Under the pieces are notes generated by a model that saw only the letters and a list, made by a program, of their open reading frames with translations, did not search any database and had not been told where the DNA came from. This document shows, piece by piece, positions 16,922-26,214 of a stretch of 54,885 nt of DNA. Position 1 is the first letter of the stretch. Each line of letters begins with the position of its first letter. The stretch covers positions 1 through 54,885 of the forward strand of contig DHGW01000027.1 of the NCBI GenBank assembly GCA_002402965.1, read 5' to 3'. Source of the DNA: Bacteroidales bacterium UBA4788. Lineage in GTDB: Bacteria > Bacteroidota > Bacteroidia > Bacteroidales > VadinHA17. The position numbers were made by a program, and so were the translations under genes.

Positions 16922-18940
16922 ATGGCAAAGAGATTCTACCTGGCTGACCCCTGGCTTGACCCATTCAGGGATATCATAGAGGCACGCCTTACCTACCAGG
17001 GTGAGCGCGAGAAACTTTTCACCGGGGGTCGGTCACTCACGGACTACGCGAACGGTCATCACTGGTACGGACTTCATCCGACAAGTAAGGGATGGGTCTT
17101 CAGGGAGCATGCCCCGAATGCCACATCAATAACACTTACCGGCACTTTCAGCAACTGGAAGGAAGATGAGCGTTATGCCCTCCGGAGATCGGAGAACGGC
17201 GACTGGACAGGGGAGTTTGACAGGGAGATGATATCACACGGCGATCTTTACAAGATGATTGTAAGATGGAAGGGCGGCCGTGGCGAACGCATCCCTGCCT
17301 ATGTCACATGTACGGCCCAGGATGACGAGACTAAGATATTCTCCGCAAAGGTTTGGCACCCAGACAACGGCTATGTAATGAAAAATCCTTCGCCTCCCCC
17401 TCCATCCTCACTGCTCATCTACGAGGCGCACGTAGGCATGGCCACGGAGGAGGAACGGACCGGCACCTACCGTGAATTTACAGAGACTGTACTGCCTCGC
17501 GTGAAGCGACTGGGTTACAACACGATACAGCTGATGGCCGTCCAGGAGCACCCATATTACGGCTCCTTTGGCTATCACGTATCAAGCCTCTTCTCACCGT
17601 CATCACGGTTTGGCACCCCGGATGATCTTAAGGAACTTATTGATACAGCTCATGGAATGGGGCTGAGAGTCATTATGGACCTGGTACACTCGCATGCCGT
17701 TGCAAACACCCTGGAGGGACTTGGACTGCTTGACGGCGACCCCGGGCTCTATTTTCACCGGGGAGACCGCCGGAAACACATTGCCTGGGACTCACTGTGC
17801 TATGACTACGGCAAGCCTGAAGTCAACCATTTCCTTCTCTCCAACTGCAAATACTGGCTTGAAGAGTTTCGCTTTGACGGCTTCCGTTTTGACGGTATCA
17901 CCAGCATGCTCTACTACGATCACGGACTTGGATCGAATTTCGTTTCATACCAACAGTACTTTGACGGCAACCAGGACACCGATGCGATTGTCTATCTCAT
18001 CCTTGCCAACAAACTGATCCATGAATTCAACACAGGCGCCACTACCGTTGCAGAAGAGATGAGCGGCATGCCGGGCCTGGCCGCGTCAGTATCAGCAGGA
18101 GGGATGGGATTTGATTACAGGCTTGCCATGGGTGTTCCTGACATCTGGATCAAGATGGTCAAGGAGATCCCGGATGAGAACTGGGATCTGGGCTACCTGC
18201 TCCATGAGCTGACCCAGCACCGGGCCGAGGAAAGCGTAGTCTCCTACTGCGAATCGCATGACCAGGCTCTTGTAGGCGACAAGACACTGATCTTCAGGCT
18301 GGCCGACAAGGAGATGTACACATCGATGAGCATCACGTCATCCAGCCTTATCATTGACCGGGCCGTCGCTCTCCACAAAATGATCCGGCTGTTTACATTC
18401 ATGACTGCCGGAGGAGGATACCTCACTTTCATGGGCAACGAATTTGGTCACCCCGAATGGATCGACTTCCCGAGGGAGGGTAACGGCTGGAGTTACAAGT
18501 ATGCCCGGCGACAGTGGAGCCTGGCAGACAACGGGCTGCTGAGATACCGCCATCTGGATGAGTTTGACAGGGCAATGATTGAGACCGGGACCATGTACGG
18601 CCTGCCTCAGTTGCAGCTGACAGAGACACTGACGGTCAACAATGACGATAAGATCATTGCTTTCAGGCGCGGAGACCTGATCACAGTCATGAACTTCAAC
18701 CCCAATGTGTCATTCACCGATTACGGTATACCTGTTAAGGGAAAATTCAGGATAGTGCTTGATACCGATGACCTGCCCTTCGGAGGACAGGGCAGGATAG
18801 ACGCCAGGCAGAAGTACTTCTCAATCCCTGACCAGGGCAGGTATGGCGTGACCGCACCTCATCACCTTAAGCTTTACCTCCCTGCAAGAACAGCCATAGT
18901 GCTCCTGCAGGAGAGAGTAAAGACAATTATGGATCTCTGA
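16922..18940 (+). CDS. glgB: 1,4-alpha-glucan branching enzyme
   Basis: This 672-residue GH13 enzyme makes alpha-1,6 branches in glycogen. A CBM48-like N-terminal domain (HHWYGLHPTSKGWVFREHAPNATSITLTG) precedes the barrel. The four GH13 regions are present: DLVHSHA, GFRFDGITSM (nucleophile Asp near 324), AEEMSGMPG (acid Glu near 378) and ESHDQ (Asp near 445). The pattern DLVHSHAVANTLEGL and the YHRG/WDSLCYDYGKPEV stretch resemble the eukaryotic-type subfamily GH13_8 rather than E. coli GlgB. It converges on the synthase-phosphorylase gene, whose stop is 8 bases away. I see only a weak promoter-like TATATTTA upstream. Confidence 0.95.
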   Translation: MAKRFYLADPWLDPFRDIIEARLTYQGEREKLFTGGRSLTDYANGHHWYGLHPTSKGWVFREHAPNATSITLTGTFSNWKEDERYALRRSENGDWTGEFDREMISHGDLYKMIVRWKGGRGERIPAYVTCTAQDDETKIFSAKVWHPDNGYVMKNPSPPPPSSLLIYEAHVGMATEEERTGTYREFTETVLPRVKRLGYNTIQLMAVQEHPYYGSFGYHVSSLFSPSSRFGTPDDLKELIDTAHGMGLRVIMDLVHSHAVANTLEGLGLLDGDPGLYFHRGDRRKHIAWDSLCYDYGKPEVNHFLLSNCKYWLEEFRFDGFRFDGITSMLYYDHGLGSNFVSYQQYFDGNQDTDAIVYLILANKLIHEFNTGATTVAEEMSGMPGLAASVSAGGMGFDYRLAMGVPDIWIKMVKEIPDENWDLGYLLHELTQHRAEESVVSYCESHDQALVGDKTLIFRLADKEMYTSMSITSSSLIIDRAVALHKMIRLFTFMTAGGGYLTFMGNEFGHPEWIDFPREGNGWSYKYARRQWSLADNGLLRYRHLDEFDRAMIETGTMYGLPQLQLTETLTVNNDDKIIAFRRGDLITVMNFNPNVSFTDYGIPVKGKFRIVLDTDDLPFGGQGRIDARQKYFSIPDQGRYGVTAPHHLKLYLPARTAIVLLQERVKTIMDL

Positions 18941-18947
18941 GCCAGTC

Positions 18948-21900
18948 TCAGTCAACCCACCTCAGCAGGCAGAAATCCTGCCTGTGCGGGAGCTCCACGT
19001 GTTTCGCGTAGATACGTATCCCGTAGAAGAAGGTTCCTGCCATCTCAGGCTGGAAATCTACACTGTAGATCACTCTTCCCTTCTTCCGGTTCACATATTT
19101 GAACTCCAGTGAGGAGAAGAAGGCATGCTCTCCGTTCTTCAGCTGGCGGGTTACGACGAGTTCGACTCCGACGTTCTCCACAGGGATATCCTTTATGTCG
19201 AGGATGATCTCGGTTGTATAGTTATGGCCTGAACGGAAGACATTCTTTGACAGACCCTTCAGATCAAATTTAACGATCTCGATCTCATCCCATACCCTGG
19301 AGATGTAAACCTTCCATCCTGCCAGCTCGCGCGCCAGGGCATAGTTATCGGCGGTAATCCGCTTGCTCCTCTCCCACAGTTTGGAGTAGTACCTGGCCAT
19401 ATAGTCATTGAGCATGCGGCGGGTTGTGAACTCAGGGGCGACCTTGACCATGGTATTCTTGATGTAACTGGTCCATTCACGGGGTATGCCGCTCTCGTCC
19501 CTCGAGTAGTATGCAGGGACAATCTCATACTCGAGCATATTGTAGATTGTTTCTGCATCAATATCGTCCTGTAACTCCTGGCTGGAAAATGTGCGTTTTT
19601 TTGGAAGGGCCCATCCGGCGAAGGCATGGTATCCCTCGACCCACCATCCGTCAAGCACGCTGAAGTGTATTGTGCCGTTCATGACGGCCTTCTCACCGCT
19701 GGTGCCGGATGCCTCGAGAGGCCGGGTGGGTGTGTTAAGCCAGATATCCACACCACGCACGAGGAACCTGGCCAGTTCCATGTCATAGTTTTCCAGGAAG
19801 AGTATTTTGCCTGCAAACTGTGGCATCTGCGAAATCTCGTTGATTCTTCGTATCAGGTCCTGCCCTCCGCCATCATTGGGGTGAGCCTTACCTGCATAAA
19901 TCAATTGGACCGGTCGCTCCGGGTTGTTGACGATCTTTGCCAGACGATCAATATCACGGAAGAGCAGGCTGGCGCGCTTGTAGGTTGCAAACCTCCTGGC
20001 AAACCCGATGGTCAGGGCCTTCTCATTAAGGTGAGAGCTGATGTTCATCAGGGTACGGGGGCTGACATGCCTGTCAAGCATGTCAGACTGCAGGCGCTTG
20101 CGTATGTTGTCAAACAGGCGCTTCTTGAGCTTCATCTTAGTCTCAAAAACCTTCTCGTCTTCAACCTGGTAAATCTTCGCCCACTGTTCACGGTCGGACA
20201 GGTCGAAATGCTGTTGTCCTGTAAGTTTCTCATAGATCTGCTCCCATTCCGGGGCAACCCATGTGGAGTAGTGTACACCGTTGGTGACATGGCCTATGTA
20301 CAGCTCGTCACGCAGGTATCCCGGCCACAACTTGGAGAAGAGGCCACGGGAGACATGCCCGTGAAGCTGGCTTACACCGTTCATCTCCTGTGAGAGACGG
20401 GTGGCGAGATAACTCATGTTGAACTTGCGTTCATGTTCATCCTGACAGCGCCCCAGCGCCATAAGCTGATCCCAGGTGATATTTAGTCTGGTGTGGTAGT
20501 GAGATATATATTTCCTGAGCAGGTCCTCTTCAAAGGAATCATGGCCGGCGGGAACCGGCGTATGCGTGGTGAAGAGAGTTGATGCCCTGACGATCTCGAT
20601 CGCCTCATCAAAGGTCAGGTGCTCCTCTTCAATAAGGTGACGCATCCTTTCAAATCCTATGAATGCCGAGTGACCCTCGTTGCTGTGATATACATCAGGT
20701 TTAATGCCAAGGGCGATGAGAGCGCGCATGCCACCGATACCCAGTATCAGCTCCTGCTTCAGCCTGTTCTCGGAGTCACCGCCATAGAGGTAGTGGGTTA
20801 TTGCCCGGTCTTCGTGAGTGTTCTCCTCGAAGTCGGTATCAAGGAGGTAAAGTTTGACCTTGCCTACGGGCGCCAGCCAGATTCGTGCCTTGACGGTACG
20901 GCCGGGCCAGGTCAGCTGTATTGTAAGATGGTTCCCTTTGCTGTCCTTCACTGGTTCAACAGGCAGCTGGGAAAAATCCTCCGCTTCATAAATTGCCTGC
21001 TGCTCTCCCTTCGGACCCAGCTTCTGCCTGAAATAACCATACCTGTACAGCAGCCCAATGGCTGTAATATTCACGTTGGAATCACTTGCCTCCTTAAGGT
21101 AGTCGCCGGCAAGCACTCCCAGACCACCGGAATAGATCTTGAGACTGGGATGAATCCCGAATTCCATGCTGAAATATGCCACTGAGGGAAGTTCCTTGTT
21201 CTCAGGTCTTGTACGGTATTCGGTGAACTCCTTGTATATCCTGTCGGCATCGTCAAGAAAAACCTCGTCATCAGCCAGCACCACAAGTCTCTTGTAATCA
21301 ATTGCTTCAAGAAGTCTTTTAGGGTTATGGCCCACCTCTTCCCACAGTGTCGGGTCCATGCGGCGGAACAGGAATTCCGCATCGCTGTTCCATGACCACC
21401 AGAGGTTTGATGACAGCTGCTTCAGATAGGCAAGGCGTTCAGGCAGCTCTGATTGTACGTAAATGTCTTTCCACACAGGTGCCTGGAAAGGTTTCCTCAT
21501 CTGCACCTCGGTAGCCTCGAGTATGCGTGCATATTCCCTGGGCTGATCTCTTCTCTCTTCGCTGTTTTCAAGTGCAAAGTGGTAAGCTTCGGTGTAATAT
21601 TTAAAGAGTGTGTTCCAGTTTGCTATCCGTGAGATTTCCCATGCCTTATCCCTGGCGGCCGCGGCCTCATCATGGCCCATACGGATGAATCTTCTGATGA
21701 ACTCCTCCATCCCGGCAATTACTTCCTTCTCATTTTGATCTGTCCGGTTAAGGACGAGACATCCGTTGCCCGGTTCTTTAAAGTAGGTGTCGACCCACAT
21801 TCCGAATCCTGCGAGGTTGGTGGTGACGGTGGGCACACGGAACATGAGGCTCTCGAGGGGGGTATATCCCCACGGCTCGTAATATGAAGGATAGAGTGTC

Positions 21901-23177
21901 AGGTCAAACCCGATGAGCAGGTCGTAGTATGCCATATTGAATATCCCGTCGTTACCGTTAAGGTAGGAAGGCACGAATATCACCTTCACCTTTTCGGAGG
22001 AAATATTGTGTATCTCTTCGCGTACGAGCTGGTTCATCACAGGGTCCTCATTCACGTAATGCAGTCCATGGGTCAGGTACCTGTCTCCCCCGGAGACCTG
22101 GCTGCCACTGGCAAGCGCCATTGCGAGGTCCTGCCTGGGGCCCTTGTGATATGCCGGCACGAGTATGAAAGCCACGCACTGGCGGTTTGAATCCGAATTT
22201 CTGTTGATTGCACCCAGGGATGAAAGAAAGAGGTCAATACCCTTGTTACGGTATTCATACCTCCCGCTGGTTGAAACAAGCAGTGTGTCGGACGGGAGAT
22301 CCTGACCAAGCAGCGTACCTGCAACCTTCAGGAGTCTCTCCCTTGCCGCCTGCCGTGCCTGGTCAAAATTTTCCGGTGCTGGGACGAATGAATCCTCGAA
22401 ACCGTTCGGTGTGACCACATCGGGCTTCTTGCCCAGGAATGCCTCGCACTCCCTGCCTGTGATCTCACTGACTGTGGTAAAGACATCAGCCACCTGTGCG
22501 CTGAGTTTTTCAAGTGACTGTTTAGAGGCGACATTGAACTCATGGGCGGTCTGCGCCGGGTTGAACTCTTTCAGGCGGCTGTATAGCTGCCTGTTATTGC
22601 CTGCAATGCTGCGACCCAGAACAGTTGCATGAGTGGTAAATGCGGTTGTGATCCACGGTGCATGCTTCTCAAGATAAAGCACTCCCATGCCCGTCATCCA
22701 CTCATGAAACTGTGCGATGACCCTGGGGTACTCACGGTAGTAGTTGGTAAAGCTCTCAATCACCTTTCCTGCCGCATACCCGAAGAGGGCAGGTTCAATA
22801 TAATCCCACTGTCCGGATATGCTGTCCAGCTGGTATGTCTCCCAGAAGCGGGCAAATACCTCATTCTGCTGTCCGAAATAGGGTGTGAAATCGACTAGCA
22901 TCACCTGCGGGTTACCCTTGATGTTCCAGCGGCCCGTCTTTACAATGAGACCCTCCTGTGCTGCCACAGCCTTCCATGGAAGGAACATGGTATCATCAGG
23001 GGTGAACTCGGGGTTCGAGCTGTCATCCCTCCATACATCAGGTCCTATAAGTATAAAATTATCTCCGAATTCATATGATACATTGAGCGCCTTGGTTGAG
23101 ATGACCGTGTAAATTCCGCCCACCTTATTGCATACTTCCCAGCTTGTCTCAAACAAAAAATCAGCTTTCATCTCCAT
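18948..23177 (-). CDS. glycogen synthase (GT3) - glycogen phosphorylase (GT35) fusion
   Basis: This 1409-residue protein joins two complete enzymes. Residues 1 to about 540 are a GT3 glycogen synthase of the animal/fungal type (FLFETSWEVCNKVGGIYTVI at the start; the E-x7-E catalytic pattern in YYEPWGYTPLES). From about 575 there is a short-type alpha-glucan phosphorylase: an N-terminal DUF3417 part (LKQLSSNLWWSWN), YFSMEFGIHPSLKIYSGGLG, and the pyridoxal-phosphate Lys near 1162 in ASGTSGEKAVMNG. One chain thus holds both chain extension and phosphorolysis. The likely start is ATG 23177 or 23171; further upstream only a non-ATG codon extends it. It is the last gene of the leftward glycogen operon, 102 bases after the GH57 gene. 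Confidence 0.94.
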   Translation of the reverse strand: MEMKADFLFETSWEVCNKVGGIYTVISTKALNVSYEFGDNFILIGPDVWRDDSSNPEFTPDDTMFLPWKAVAAQEGLIVKTGRWNIKGNPQVMLVDFTPYFGQQNEVFARFWETYQLDSISGQWDYIEPALFGYAAGKVIESFTNYYREYPRVIAQFHEWMTGMGVLYLEKHAPWITTAFTTHATVLGRSIAGNNRQLYSRLKEFNPAQTAHEFNVASKQSLEKLSAQVADVFTTVSEITGRECEAFLGKKPDVVTPNGFEDSFVPAPENFDQARQAARERLLKVAGTLLGQDLPSDTLLVSTSGRYEYRNKGIDLFLSSLGAINRNSDSNRQCVAFILVPAYHKGPRQDLAMALASGSQVSGGDRYLTHGLHYVNEDPVMNQLVREEIHNISSEKVKVIFVPSYLNGNDGIFNMAYYDLLIGFDLTLYPSYYEPWGYTPLESLMFRVPTVTTNLAGFGMWVDTYFKEPGNGCLVLNRTDQNEKEVIAGMEEFIRRFIRMGHDEAAAARDKAWEISRIANWNTLFKYYTEAYHFALENSEERRDQPREYARILEATEVQMRKPFQAPVWKDIYVQSELPERLAYLKQLSSNLWWSWNSDAEFLFRRMDPTLWEEVGHNPKRLLEAIDYKRLVVLADDEVFLDDADRIYKEFTEYRTRPENKELPSVAYFSMEFGIHPSLKIYSGGLGVLAGDYLKEASDSNVNITAIGLLYRYGYFRQKLGPKGEQQAIYEAEDFSQLPVEPVKDSKGNHLTIQLTWPGRTVKARIWLAPVGKVKLYLLDTDFEENTHEDRAITHYLYGGDSENRLKQELILGIGGMRALIALGIKPDVYHSNEGHSAFIGFERMRHLIEEEHLTFDEAIEIVRASTLFTTHTPVPAGHDSFEEDLLRKYISHYHTRLNITWDQLMALGRCQDEHERKFNMSYLATRLSQEMNGVSQLHGHVSRGLFSKLWPGYLRDELYIGHVTNGVHYSTWVAPEWEQIYEKLTGQQHFDLSDREQWAKIYQVEDEKVFETKMKLKKRLFDNIRKRLQSDMLDRHVSPRTLMNISSHLNEKALTIGFARRFATYKRASLLFRDIDRLAKIVNNPERPVQLIYAGKAHPNDGGGQDLIRRINEISQMPQFAGKILFLENYDMELARFLVRGVDIWLNTPTRPLEASGTSGEKAVMNGTIHFSVLDGWWVEGYHAFAGWALPKKRTFSSQELQDDIDAETIYNMLEYEIVPAYYSRDESGIPREWTSYIKNTMVKVAPEFTTRRMLNDYMARYYSKLWERSKRITADNYALARELAGWKVYISRVWDEIEIVKFDLKGLSKNVFRSGHNYTTEIILDIKDIPVENVGVELVVTRQLKNGEHAFFSSLEFKYVNRKKGRVIYSVDFQPEMAGTFFYGIRIYAKHVELPHRQDFCLLRWVD

Positions 23178-23192
23178 TTGCTTAATAATCAA

Positions 23193-23259
23193 TTAATACG
23201 CACCAGGTGCATATAAGTTACACATTCCTTTTAATACGCACTAAGTGCATATATGTTAC
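23193..23259. repeat. tandem 29-base repeats, each with an 11-base palindrome
   Basis: Copies at 23193-23221 and 23231-23259 are 26/29 identical with a 38-base period. Each centres on a perfect palindrome: GCACCAGGTGC (23200-23210) and GCACTAAGTGC (23238-23248). The two arms differ by a paired change (C-G to T-A), which keeps the symmetry. They lie just before the start of the synthase-phosphorylase gene on the minus strand, where a repressor or activator could bind. Confidence 0.8.
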
Positions 23260-23279
23260 CATACTTTGAATGCCGGCGA

Positions 23280-24911
23280 TTATTTGCTGCCGGTTTTCTT
23301 CCTCACCGCTTTGGTTTTTGGGGTGGCGGCTTTCATTTTGGCTGCAGTACTGGCCTTGCTCTTTGAAGCAGCGGTTTTCTCAGTGGTTGATGCAGCAGCC
23401 TTACGCTTTGTGGTTGCGGTTTTCTTAGTGGCGGCAGTGCCTTTCTTCTCTGCTGAAGAAGGAGCCTTCACCGTTGCTGAGCCTGCCGTTTGTTCATCTT
23501 TTGCCACTGCAGCTTTTGTTGCTGAGGCAGCTTTCTGCTCAGCTTTTGCTGCGGCAGCTTTCCTGGCTGTGGCAGGTGTCTTCTTTTTTATCGCGCGTGT
23601 CGTAACCTTCTCCATTTTTGTAAGCTTCTCCTGAAGCTCCCTGATGGTTTTATCCTTTACCCCGATGGCCGCCGAGAGACGGTTGACCTCCTCGTCATGC
23701 ACATTGAGCGGACAGACGGCATTCAGCCTTATCTCGAAATCACTCAGAACGTTCATATAATTCATGAATGCCTGGTAAGGATTCTCATAGGGATTGAAAT
23801 AGGCATGCACCGCTCCGTCAGAGAAGAACTTAGTCGACATATAGTAGAAGTGGTCACTCGACTGCAGGTACACCCAGTCACGTATCAGCTGATCATTATT
23901 GCACCGGCCCACCCTGTCAGAGAGGCTGTACAGCTTGTTTACGGCAGCTGTCTGCAGTTCATTGCCCATCCATGCTGTCAGGTCTCTCTCCTCGTCAGCC
24001 CATGATATGGGAGTAGGAACATGAAGGAGAGATACCGGCTGGTAATGGTCAGCCACCTCTGACACCGTCATGAAATTGAAGGGAGTCTTCTTGATGATCA
24101 TCTCCGGCAAATGCTTAAGAAAGTCGAAAATGCCCGTCTCCTTCTTCTGGTGTTCTCCGAAGGTCTCATAATCCATGAAGATATTCACCAGCTCGGATGC
24201 TGATGCCAGTCCCTTGATCCATGAGGCATATTTCTCCGCTGTAAGCGGATAGCTAGGCCAGCTCTTGTTTGAGAACCGGAAGGCGATGTCATCGCTCAGG
24301 GTGTAGTTGCGCAGCAGCACCTTCAGCCGTGGATTTATGGCATTGCAGTACAGATAATTTGGCGATTTCCAGCCGAGGATATGTTTTGCACCCTCGGTAA
24401 CCACCGCCTTGTATCCCATCTCAGCCATCCAGCTTCCTATCTCATCAGAATAGATAAGCTCGGTGTTTCGTATCGAGGTGGGTTCATACCCAATATGTTC
24501 AATCATTTTTTCGCCGTGCACTTTTACCTGCAGCTCATACCTCTCCCTGCTCATCAGTGAGGCCAGCGAGTGCGAGTTGGTCTCGGCAAGAAACTCGACG
24601 CATCCCGTTTCGGCAAGTTCCCTGAATGAGGCTAGCACCTCAGGAGCATAGAGTCTGAACTGATCGATAACAATTCCTGTCAGTGAGAAAGTGACCCTGA
24701 ACTTGCCCTTGTGCTTGTTAATGAGATCGAGCAGTATCCTGTTTGCGGGAAGGTAGCAGTTGTTTGCTATCTTTCGCAGGATCGACTCATTCATGAAATC
24801 GTCATAGTAGTAATGTTCATGACCCATCTCAAAAAAGCGGTATCGTCTGAGCCGGAAGGGCTGATGAACCTGAAAATAGAGGCATATTGCCTTTTTCTGT
24901 GCTGTGCTCAT
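23280..24911 (-). CDS. glycoside hydrolase family 57 (alpha-amylase-like) with Lys/Ala tail
   Basis: This 543-residue cytoplasmic protein has no signal peptide. Residues 8 to about 400 are GH57: YFQVHQPFRLRRY (region 1), FLAETNSHSL (region 2), SIRNTELIY with the likely nucleophile Glu (region 3) and FMDYETFGEHQ with the likely acid Asp (region 4). It probably cleaves or transfers alpha-1,4-glucan. A short coiled coil (DEEVNRLSAAIGVKDKTIRELQEKLTKME) leads into a tail of about 107 residues composed almost only of Ala, Lys, Thr and Ser, like a histone H1 tail. The tail is unusual for the family. It starts six bases after the GT4 stop, within the glycogen operon. Confidence 0.92.
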   Translation of the reverse strand: MSTAQKKAICLYFQVHQPFRLRRYRFFEMGHEHYYYDDFMNESILRKIANNCYLPANRILLDLINKHKGKFRVTFSLTGIVIDQFRLYAPEVLASFRELAETGCVEFLAETNSHSLASLMSRERYELQVKVHGEKMIEHIGYEPTSIRNTELIYSDEIGSWMAEMGYKAVVTEGAKHILGWKSPNYLYCNAINPRLKVLLRNYTLSDDIAFRFSNKSWPSYPLTAEKYASWIKGLASASELVNIFMDYETFGEHQKKETGIFDFLKHLPEMIIKKTPFNFMTVSEVADHYQPVSLLHVPTPISWADEERDLTAWMGNELQTAAVNKLYSLSDRVGRCNNDQLIRDWVYLQSSDHFYYMSTKFFSDGAVHAYFNPYENPYQAFMNYMNVLSDFEIRLNAVCPLNVHDEEVNRLSAAIGVKDKTIRELQEKLTKMEKVTTRAIKKKTPATARKAAAAKAEQKAASATKAAVAKDEQTAGSATVKAPSSAEKKGTAATKKTATTKRKAAASTTEKTAASKSKASTAAKMKAATPKTKAVRKKTGSK

Positions 24912-24917
24912 ATTGTT

Positions 24918-26213
24918 TTATCTTGTCTGTTCCAAAACCCCTTTATAAATACTCTTAACATGGCCGGCAGCCTTCTCCCATTTCAGCTTGTCAACCTCCT
25001 CCTTGCCGTTCATGATGAACATCCTTGACAGTGCCGGGTAGGTCAGAATACCGTATATGGCATCAGCCATGGCTTCTATGTCCCAGAAATCGACCTTCAC
25101 TGCATGTGTCAGGAGCTCGGCCACGCCACTCTGTTTGCTTATTATCACCGGTACGTTTGATTGCATTGCTTCCAACGGCGATATACCGAACGGTTCGGAG
25201 ACCGAGGGCATCACGTACACATCACTCATCCTGAGCATGGTGAAGACATCATTGCCGCGAAGGAACCCGGTAAAGTGAAACCTGTCGGTAATCCTAAGCG
25301 AAGCTGCATGACGCATCATGCGTTCCATCATGTCACCCGATCCTGCCATTACGAACCTGACATTGGGCATCCTCGAAAGAACCATCCTGGCTGCCTCGAT
25401 GAAATACTCAGGTCCCTTTTGCATTGTGATACGGCCCAGAAAGGTGACGATCTTGTCATCATAAGCCCTCTCGGGTATGTCAAGCTCCGAATGATGCTGA
25501 GGTTCAACGGCATTGTATACGGTGATCACCTTGTCAGGATCAATATTGTATTTATTGATTACGATGTCACGGGTGAGGTTGCTGACGGTGATTATCCTGT
25601 CGGCTGCATCCATTCCCTCCTTCTCCATATTGTATACTACCGGGTTGACGTTCCCTCCGCTGCGGTCGAAGTCGGTTGCGTGCACATGAATCACCAGAGG
25701 CTTGCCTGAGACGGCCTTGGCAGCAATGCCTGCCGGGTAGGCGAGCCAGTCGTGCGCATGAATGATGTCAAATTCATTCTCCGAAGCGATGACCTGTGCA
25801 ACCACTGAGTACTTGTGAATCTCGTCCATCAGCGTGGATCCGTAGCTTCCCGTGAAGTCGACCTTGCCATGCTCATCGGTCTTTACAAGTACATCCGTAT
25901 CAGCCACTTCGCCCCGGGTAATCTTCCAGAACTCCTCCGGGTCAGTGTAAGGGACCAGTTTCGAAAAGACTTCGATCTTTTCCACCGGTTTTTGAAAATA
26001 CCTGTACTTCACCTTCTTGAAGGCGATGGGGACAGTGTTTGCGCCAACAAGTCTGACGATACTCTGGTCTTCGTCTCCGTAAGCCTTCGGCACCACGAAG
26101 ATCACCTCAATATCCTTATGGGCGGCAAGCCCCCGGGTGAGGCCGTAACTGGCGGTTCCCAATCCCCCTGCTATATGGGGAGGGAACTCCCATCCAAACA
26201 TCAGGACACGCAT
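24918..26213 (-). CDS. GT4-family glycosyltransferase of the glycogen operon
   Basis: This 431-residue GT-B enzyme starts MRVLMFGWEFPPHIAGGLGTA, with the Gly-rich loop typical of glycogen-synthase-like GT4 proteins. The C-terminal half carries FLGRITMQKGPEYF and the E-x7-E pattern in SEPFGISPLEAM, which binds the sugar nucleotide. It may build or prime alpha-glucan, but the sugar donor is not certain. I start at 26213, one base after the debranching-enzyme stop; an extended frame to 26324 overlaps that gene and is unlike the family. Neighbours (GDE, GH57, synthase-phosphorylase) tie it to storage polysaccharide. Confidence 0.93.
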   Translation of the reverse strand: MRVLMFGWEFPPHIAGGLGTASYGLTRGLAAHKDIEVIFVVPKAYGDEDQSIVRLVGANTVPIAFKKVKYRYFQKPVEKIEVFSKLVPYTDPEEFWKITRGEVADTDVLVKTDEHGKVDFTGSYGSTLMDEIHKYSVVAQVIASENEFDIIHAHDWLAYPAGIAAKAVSGKPLVIHVHATDFDRSGGNVNPVVYNMEKEGMDAADRIITVSNLTRDIVINKYNIDPDKVITVYNAVEPQHHSELDIPERAYDDKIVTFLGRITMQKGPEYFIEAARMVLSRMPNVRFVMAGSGDMMERMMRHAASLRITDRFHFTGFLRGNDVFTMLRMSDVYVMPSVSEPFGISPLEAMQSNVPVIISKQSGVAELLTHAVKVDFWDIEAMADAIYGILTYPALSRMFIMNGKEEVDKLKWEKAAGHVKSIYKGVLEQTR

Positions 26214-26214
26214 A

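Noticed and set aside
19626..20393. Plus-strand open frame of 255 codons inside the phosphorylase part
   Set aside because: It has no recognisable motif and lies fully opposite strongly conserved phosphorylase sequence.
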